Assembly (NCBI GenBank): GCA_964502005.1 | Contig: CAZCUX010000034.1 | Location: 1 to 64,000, forward strand | Length of the DNA: 64,000 nt | Direction: 5' to 3' | Source of the DNA: CAJWOS01 sp964502005 | GTDB lineage: Bacteria > Myxococcota_A > UBA796 > UBA2385 | Shown: positions 59,617 to 64,000 of the stretch, piece by piece | Layout: each line of letters starts with the position of its first letter | How positions within the stretch are numbered: position 1 is the first letter of the stretch | Notes under the pieces: generated by a model | Told to the model about the DNA's origin: nothing | The model's database searches: none | The model's input: the letters and a program-made list of their open reading frames with translations, nothing else | Program-made: the position numbers and the translations under genes

Positions 59617-60267
59617 TCAAGCCTTCGCGCCCGAAGGCAGCACGGACTTCGCGAGATAAATCTGGGCAGCCCAATAAGTCACCATGACCAGCTCGTGCCC
59701 GCCTGTGAAGGCATGACCAAACTTATTGATCGCGAGGATGGAGTCGCTCAGTACAAACAAGCTCGCGCCGATGAGGGCGGTACGTCCACCATCTGCGCTC
59801 CCGAACAGAACTGCCGCGCGCCATGCCATTGACGTAATCACAAGAACGTAGACGGCAACGGGCACGGCCAGCTCGCCCAAGCCCGGCCACAAGAAGGCAT
59901 AGACCCCTGCGCCCCACAAAAAGAACGGCGCAAACCACGGGATTGCCGACCGTCGGTCTTGTAGGACGAAGGAACCAATATAGAGGAGGTGGGCAATCAG
60001 GAACGAAACCAACCCTCCGACGAATGCCTTGCTCGACCACGCGAGAAACACGTCCCCGACTGCCGAGGCCAACAGCCCTGCAGCGATGAGCTTTCGCGGT
60101 GTGGTGCGACCTGGCGCAAACCAAACGCCCGCCAGCAACAACAACACCGGCAACGGCTTGAGCACCATGGCCGCCGTGTGAAAGCCCATCCACTCCACAA
60201 AAAACCAAAGAACAGCGAGCACACCAAACAGGTGCGCGCGCATCGAAGACGGGGAACCAAGCGGCAT
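59617..60267 (-). CDS. YhhN family membrane protein (lysoplasmalogenase-like)
   Basis: 216 residues from the ATG at 60267 with GGAG six bases upstream. Seven to eight helices are seen: AVLWFFVEWMGFH, MVLKPLPVLLLLAGVWF, GDVFLAWSSKAFVGGLVSFL, AHLLYIGSFV, VAVYVLVITSMAW and TYWAAQIYLA. The GDVFL..F..G...FL.AH pattern is the YhhN hallmark; relatives such as TMEM86A/B hydrolyse lysoplasmalogens, and the conserved Asp residues (D of GDVF, D in LSDSIL) would be catalytic. It is 28 bases downstream of the protease gene stop on the minus strand. Confidence 0.88.
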   Translation of the reverse strand: MPLGSPSSMRAHLFGVLAVLWFFVEWMGFHTAAMVLKPLPVLLLLAGVWFAPGRTTPRKLIAAGLLASAVGDVFLAWSSKAFVGGLVSFLIAHLLYIGSFVLQDRRSAIPWFAPFFLWGAGVYAFLWPGLGELAVPVAVYVLVITSMAWRAAVLFGSADGGRTALIGASLFVLSDSILAINKFGHAFTGGHELVMVTYWAAQIYLAKSVLPSGAKA

Positions 60268-60295
60268 CAGGCACTCCGGGCCGGGCGCCCCAGGC

Positions 60296-61453
60296 TCACA
60301 CGCGGCGACGAACGACCGCGGCAAACGCGAGGGCGAGCCCGAACCCACCCATCATACCGGACGAAAGGGTCGCGCACCCACCTTTGCTGTCGTCGTCGCC
60401 CGACGAACCTCCATCGAGGTCGTCCCCTTCGTCTTCGGGCTCAGGCTCGGGCTCGGGCTCGTAGTAATCCACCGGCAAAATGCCCGGCTCGTCACACCAA
60501 GCACGGGTTCCGTCTTCGCAGCGCGCGCGCATCTCGCTATCGATCCACGAGAGGTAATAGTCGACCCGCGTGTCGACACCCCCCGTCTCGAAGCAGTCGG
60601 AGTCATCGTAGGCATGGGACGTCACGCCCACAAGGCGCATCGTTTCGGTGGTGCCTTGTCCGACCCAAGCGAAGCTCGGGCCGCCCGAGTCGCCATGGCA
60701 CTTTCGTACGTCGCTCTCGTTCAATCCCACCTGGAACTCTTCAGCAGCGATTTCCGCAATGTAGGACTCGCCCATCTGCTTGTACATATACGAGCCCGCG
60801 GGCGGCGCTTCCCACGAGCTCGTGGCGGACTGCTGGCCCCAGCCCACGACGACAAGCTCGGTGCCCTCGGCCAACGTGCTGGCTTCGGCGGCACTCGGCA
60901 GCAACGCGGCCTGCACATCGAGGACAGGCTCGGCGAGGAACAACAAGGCGATATCGAAGTTTTCCTCGAGGCCCAGTTGGAGCCGACGAATATTCCAGTC
61001 GGGATGGAACGAGAAATCGGCGACGGCGACGGCGTCGTCCGGCCATGACATACCCGGCCGTGAGCCATCGTAGCGCGAGAGGTCGGCCTGGCGGCTCCAG
61101 ACGTACTCCGTATCCGACAGCTCCCCCATTCCGTACGTCAGAGCGTCGGGGTCGACACAATGGGCAGCAAGCAGCACCACATCGGGCGCGATGAGCGTAG
61201 AGCTGCAAATAAACGTCTGCAGACGACCCGCACCATAGGAACCCATGTCGATGTACGTATCGACCAAGAGGCCGCCAGTCATCGGGTAGTCCGTCTCCAC
61301 GGCATCTTCGCCGTTGATGATGGACTCGCCAAATTCGCGGCTGGGCAAGGTATCCGACGCGGCATCCATCGACGCGGGCAAAGACTGCGCCGCAGCAGGC
61401 ACGGAAACGAACAGGAACACTCCGGTCGCCATCAAAAGGCGCGAACGATTCAT
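60296..61453 (-). CDS. Secreted trypsin-like (S1) serine protease with MYXO-CTERM-like anchor
   Basis: 385 residues from the ATG at 61453 with GAAGGA upstream. Sec signal MNRSRLLMATGVFLFVSVPA, cleaved near AAAQS. The S1 catalytic triad: H in LLAAHCVDPD, D in ENFDIALLFLA, S in KCHGDSGGPS. After a Glu/Pro-rich linker (YEPEPEPEPEDEGDDL) the tail is Asp-rich with DDDSKGGC, a hydrophobic helix and RRRV at the end. This three-part tail matches the MYXO-CTERM class that is trimmed and lipidated at the Cys for outer-surface display. The gene is the first of the long minus-strand run and is divergent from an aldehyde dehydrogenase. Confidence 0.9.
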   Translation of the reverse strand: MNRSRLLMATGVFLFVSVPAAAQSLPASMDAASDTLPSREFGESIINGEDAVETDYPMTGGLLVDTYIDMGSYGAGRLQTFICSSTLIAPDVVLLAAHCVDPDALTYGMGELSDTEYVWSRQADLSRYDGSRPGMSWPDDAVAVADFSFHPDWNIRRLQLGLEENFDIALLFLAEPVLDVQAALLPSAAEASTLAEGTELVVVGWGQQSATSSWEAPPAGSYMYKQMGESYIAEIAAEEFQVGLNESDVRKCHGDSGGPSFAWVGQGTTETMRLVGVTSHAYDDSDCFETGGVDTRVDYYLSWIDSEMRARCEDGTRAWCDEPGILPVDYYEPEPEPEPEDEGDDLDGGSSGDDDSKGGCATLSSGMMGGFGLALAFAAVVRRRV

Positions 61454-61719
61454 CTCGGTATCCTTCCGTCCCCTGCATCGGGGGCGCTGACAGTGGATGC
61501 GATGGTCTAGAGGAACCAAGCGGAACCCGCAACCCCAAAGCGTCAGAGCCTTGTGTGGCTTTGAAGGCGCCATACCCGGAATATCGTTCTCACAACCATT
61601 TTCACCAACTGCCGCAAAAACGCACACTTTTGGAACAAACGGTCCGCTCCCCGCGCCCCCTTTGGATTGTGCGATGCTAAAGAGAGAGCGCTGACCTGTG
61701 CCCACCCTCGGAGCCTCCT

Positions 61720-63165
61720 ATGGACCCGCAGCCCCCCTCTGCTACCGCAACCGGCCCATCGACTGACGCGCACGCCGTGCAGGGGGCCTATGACAAGCTG
61801 CGTGCAGCATGGAACAGCCACGGCGGCCTGCCGATTCGCGACCGTCTGGCGCTCCTCAAGGCCCTCAAAAAAGAAGTGCAGGCCAAGCGCGACACCATCG
61901 CGGAAGCGATATCGAAAGACTACGGCACCCGCGCGCACTTTGAGACGCAAGCGGGCGAAGTTTTCATCGTCTTGTCGGCCATCGACAACGCACGCACCAA
62001 CCTCCGCGACTGGGCGGAACCCCAAGAGGCGGAGATTTCTTGGCATTTGCGGCCAGCCACCGGGCGAATCGTCCGACAGCCACGCGGCGTCGTCGCGGTC
62101 ATTGCGCCTTGGAACTACCCGGTGCAGCTTGCGCTTGGCCCCCTGGTGGCAGCCTTGGCGGCCGGCAACCGGGTTCTCGTCAAAACCTCCGAGCTGACCC
62201 CGGCCACAAACGAAGTGTTAGAAGCGATCGTACGGAAGGCATTGCCGGACGATGTGGCCCAGGTCGTGCATGGTGATGCCCGTGTTGGCGAGCAAATCAC
62301 CCATTTGCCCCTCGACCACATCTTTTTCACCGGCTCCACCCGCGTCGGCAAACGGATCATGGCCGCCGCAGCCGAAAATCTCACCTCCGTTACGTTGGAG
62401 CTGGGCGGAAAGTCACCGGTATTGGTGCACAGTTCTTTCTCTGTGACAAAGGCCGCTGAGCGCGTGGTCTGGGCCAAGATGTTCAACAGCGGTCAAACCT
62501 GCGTCGCGCCGGACTATGTGTATGTGCCCGCCGGTCAAGTCGATGACTTCGTCGCGGCTGCCAAAGCGGCCTACACACGCATGTACCCAACGATGGTGCA
62601 GAACCCCGACCATACCGCCATCATCAGCACCCATCACTTTCAGCGCCTCGCGCGTCTCGCCGAAGAAGCACGCGCGGCGGGCGTTCGCGTTGAACAAGCG
62701 GGCAACGAGGCCGCGGACCCAACCTCCCGCAAGATGCCCCTGACCCTTATGGTCCAGCCAGCGGACACACTCGGCGTCATGCAAGAAGAAATCTTTGGGC
62801 CCTTGCTGCCCATTTTGTCCTATGACTCGATTGACAGCGCCATCGCTGCTATCAATGCCCGCCCCCGGCCCTTGGCGCTTTATTATTTCGACCATCGGTC
62901 AAGCCGCATTCAGGACGTCCTCGCGCGCACAACGAGTGGGGGTGCCGCTATCAACGAATGTTTGGCCCATGTGTCCCAAGAGGAGCTTCCGTTTGGCGGC
63001 ATCGGTCCCAGCGGTATCGGGAACTACCATGGTCTCGCGGGCTTCCGCGCGTTTTCCCACGAAAAGAGCGTCTTCCAACAAGCGCGGTTCAACGCAATGT
63101 CCCTGCTGAATCCGCCCTACGGCGGTCTCGCGCGCGCGTTTGCAAAATGGGTCACGTCCTGGTGA
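61720..63165 (+). CDS. NAD(P)-dependent aldehyde dehydrogenase (coniferyl/fatty aldehyde type)
   Basis: 481 residues from the ATG at 61720 with GGAG upstream. The fold signature is complete: VVAVIAPWNYPVQLALGPLV, HIFFTGSTRVGKRIMAAAA, VTLELGGKSPVLVHSS, catalytic Cys in FNSGQTCVAPDYVYVP, EEIFGPLLPI. The C-terminus (GLAFRAFSHEKSV-type end) and the N-terminus match the class 3/coniferyl aldehyde dehydrogenase group, which acts on medium and long chain or aromatic aldehydes. No membrane helix at the C-terminus. Genes on both sides are unrelated, so the physiological aldehyde is not known. Confidence 0.92.
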   Translation: MDPQPPSATATGPSTDAHAVQGAYDKLRAAWNSHGGLPIRDRLALLKALKKEVQAKRDTIAEAISKDYGTRAHFETQAGEVFIVLSAIDNARTNLRDWAEPQEAEISWHLRPATGRIVRQPRGVVAVIAPWNYPVQLALGPLVAALAAGNRVLVKTSELTPATNEVLEAIVRKALPDDVAQVVHGDARVGEQITHLPLDHIFFTGSTRVGKRIMAAAAENLTSVTLELGGKSPVLVHSSFSVTKAAERVVWAKMFNSGQTCVAPDYVYVPAGQVDDFVAAAKAAYTRMYPTMVQNPDHTAIISTHHFQRLARLAEEARAAGVRVEQAGNEAADPTSRKMPLTLMVQPADTLGVMQEEIFGPLLPILSYDSIDSAIAAINARPRPLALYYFDHRSSRIQDVLARTTSGGAAINECLAHVSQEELPFGGIGPSGIGNYHGLAGFRAFSHEKSVFQQARFNAMSLLNPPYGGLARAFAKWVTSW

Positions 63166-63285
63166 GCAGCGGTGGGCACCTGCGCCATCGCAGGAAATCG
63201 AAGAAATTTCGGCCATGGAGCAATTTTTGCTCGCACCCCCCTCACGTTTTCCCTTCGCCGGACCGTACCTCTTCTTGGAGGTCTC

Positions 63286-64000
63286 ATGCGAGCCGAAAAC
63301 CACCCATCCGAGACCGTCAACCCCGCTGCTGCACTAAAGGAGGTCCTGGGTAGTCACAGACTGCCCGTATTTCCAAATCGGCACTACCGGATTCTCGAAA
63401 TCCTGCGCCGGGACGAACACAACCCCGTCCCCGTCGTCGAGGCAATCAGCACCGACCCATCGGTCGCGATTCGCGTACTCCGCATCGCCAACAGCGCCGC
63501 CTTCGGCACCCGTCGACCCATCGACAATATTCATCGTGCCGTCGTCTTGCTCGGTCGGGCCCGCCTCGAATCCCTCGTGCTCGGCTTGGGCTTCACGTCC
63601 GCGGTAGCGCGCCACAAGAAGGGCCCCCTCGACAAATACGCCTTTTGGTCGACAGCAACCCAACGTGCGAGCATTTCTCGCGAACTTTGTGACCAGCTCG
63701 CGCCAAACTCCAGCGCGCTCGCGTTTACGGCGGCACTCGTCAGTGACATCGCAGTGCCCCTGCTCGCCGATGCTCGACCACGACTCTACAACGATTTCTT
63801 GACATCCATCCGGCAAGACGGCGTCCCACTCGAGACTCTCGAACAAGAGACCTTTGGCTGGGACCATGCGGAAGTCGCAAGCTGGCTATGTATGCACTGG
63901 TCGCTGCCAGCACGCCTCGCTTTGCTGCTCCGGAACCACCACGGCGCGTTTGTTGGAGACCCAGCCGAGCTTGGCGCCACCCAGGCCGCTGCACTCGCAG
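63286..64000 (+). CDS. HDOD-domain protein, 3' end outside window
   Basis: The ATG at 63286 has GGAGG at 63277-63281, and the frame stays open to base 64000 (238 codons). It begins MRAENHPSETVNPAAALKEV and contains RILEILRRDEHNPVPVVEAI, STDPSVAIRVLRIANSAAFG, AVVLLGRARLESLVLGLGF and SWLCMHWSLPARLALLLRNH, the pattern of HDOD domains (an HD-fold output module without catalytic HD). Such proteins act in signalling downstream of two-component or cyclic-di-GMP systems. The product is truncated by the window edge. Function in this organism is unknown. Confidence 0.85.
   Translation, partial: MRAENHPSETVNPAAALKEVLGSHRLPVFPNRHYRILEILRRDEHNPVPVVEAISTDPSVAIRVLRIANSAAFGTRRPIDNIHRAVVLLGRARLESLVLGLGFTSAVARHKKGPLDKYAFWSTATQRASISRELCDQLAPNSSALAFTAALVSDIAVPLLADARPRLYNDFLTSIRQDGVPLETLEQETFGWDHAEVASWLCMHWSLPARLALLLRNHHGAFVGDPAELGATQAAALA

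Overview
The window looks like a chromosomal segment of a GC-rich (roughly 60-65% by eye) member of the Myxococcota / former Deltaproteobacteria. The signs are: many short-spacer lipoproteins (seven lipobox proteins), MYXO-CTERM-like C-terminal anchors (Gly-Cys, one membrane helix, Arg cluster), a MopE/FG-GAP surface lipoprotein, a Thr-Asp-repeat chitinase-like lipoprotein, an ECF-like sigma factor, and several B12-binding radical SAM proteins. It is not a phage or plasmid. The only mobile DNA is an IS630-like transposase start cut off by the left edge. One RNA gene is clear: tmRNA (ssrA) at 22197-22562.

Layout. 1-8644 (mostly +): transposase fragment, a YdeI-like protein with a CDGSH iron-sulfur tail, a PHP-domain lipoprotein, two paralogous peptidoglycan-binding proteins with different catalytic C-termini, a polytopic membrane protein and a tiny acidic MYXO-CTERM-like peptide. 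8645-15169: a small membrane protein (-), then a + strand run of archaeal-type peptidyl-tRNA hydrolase (Pth2), a PEP-synthase-like lipoprotein, a VTC polyphosphate-polymerase-type domain, a DUF4956 membrane protein and a B12-radical SAM protein. 15162-21856 (-): a three-gene two-component cluster whose histidine kinase carries a bacteriohemerythrin domain, a PaaZ/BoxD-type aldehyde dehydrogenase, and two cyclic-nucleotide-binding proteins. 22197-30796 (mostly +): tmRNA, B12-radical SAM, VOC protein, GH18 lipoprotein (-), protoglobin, glutaredoxin with a clear terminator, then minC-minD-minE behind a good sigma70-like promoter.

30838-39376: ankyrin protein, DUF2058 protein and a large B12-radical SAM protein (-); then a tight + operon of TPR-like protein, 60-residue peptide and sigma factor; a small lipoprotein (-); and a LolA-like protein coupled to a cytochrome c / copper-monooxygenase-like lipoprotein. 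39658-50118: MopE/FG-GAP lipoprotein and two divergent membrane proteins, a PP-loop ATPase, two radical SAM proteins (one SPASM-like, one B12-binding) and an NAD(P)-binding fusion. 50122-61453: an unbroken minus-strand run of S1 protease, YhhN, RluA-type pseudouridine synthase, unknown protein, XPB helicase, its partner, an 855-residue lipoprotein and a polytopic glycosyltransferase-like protein. 61720-64000 (+): an aldehyde dehydrogenase and a truncated HDOD protein.

The most interesting groupings are the lipoprotein PEP-synthase / VTC / DUF4956 operon, the peptidoglycan-binding twins without signal peptides, the five radical SAM enzymes (two with an unusual CX4CX2C motif), the payload-free MYXO-CTERM-like peptide, and an array of three perfect hairpins at 9365-9445. 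All functional statements rest on reading motifs by eye; no search was run.
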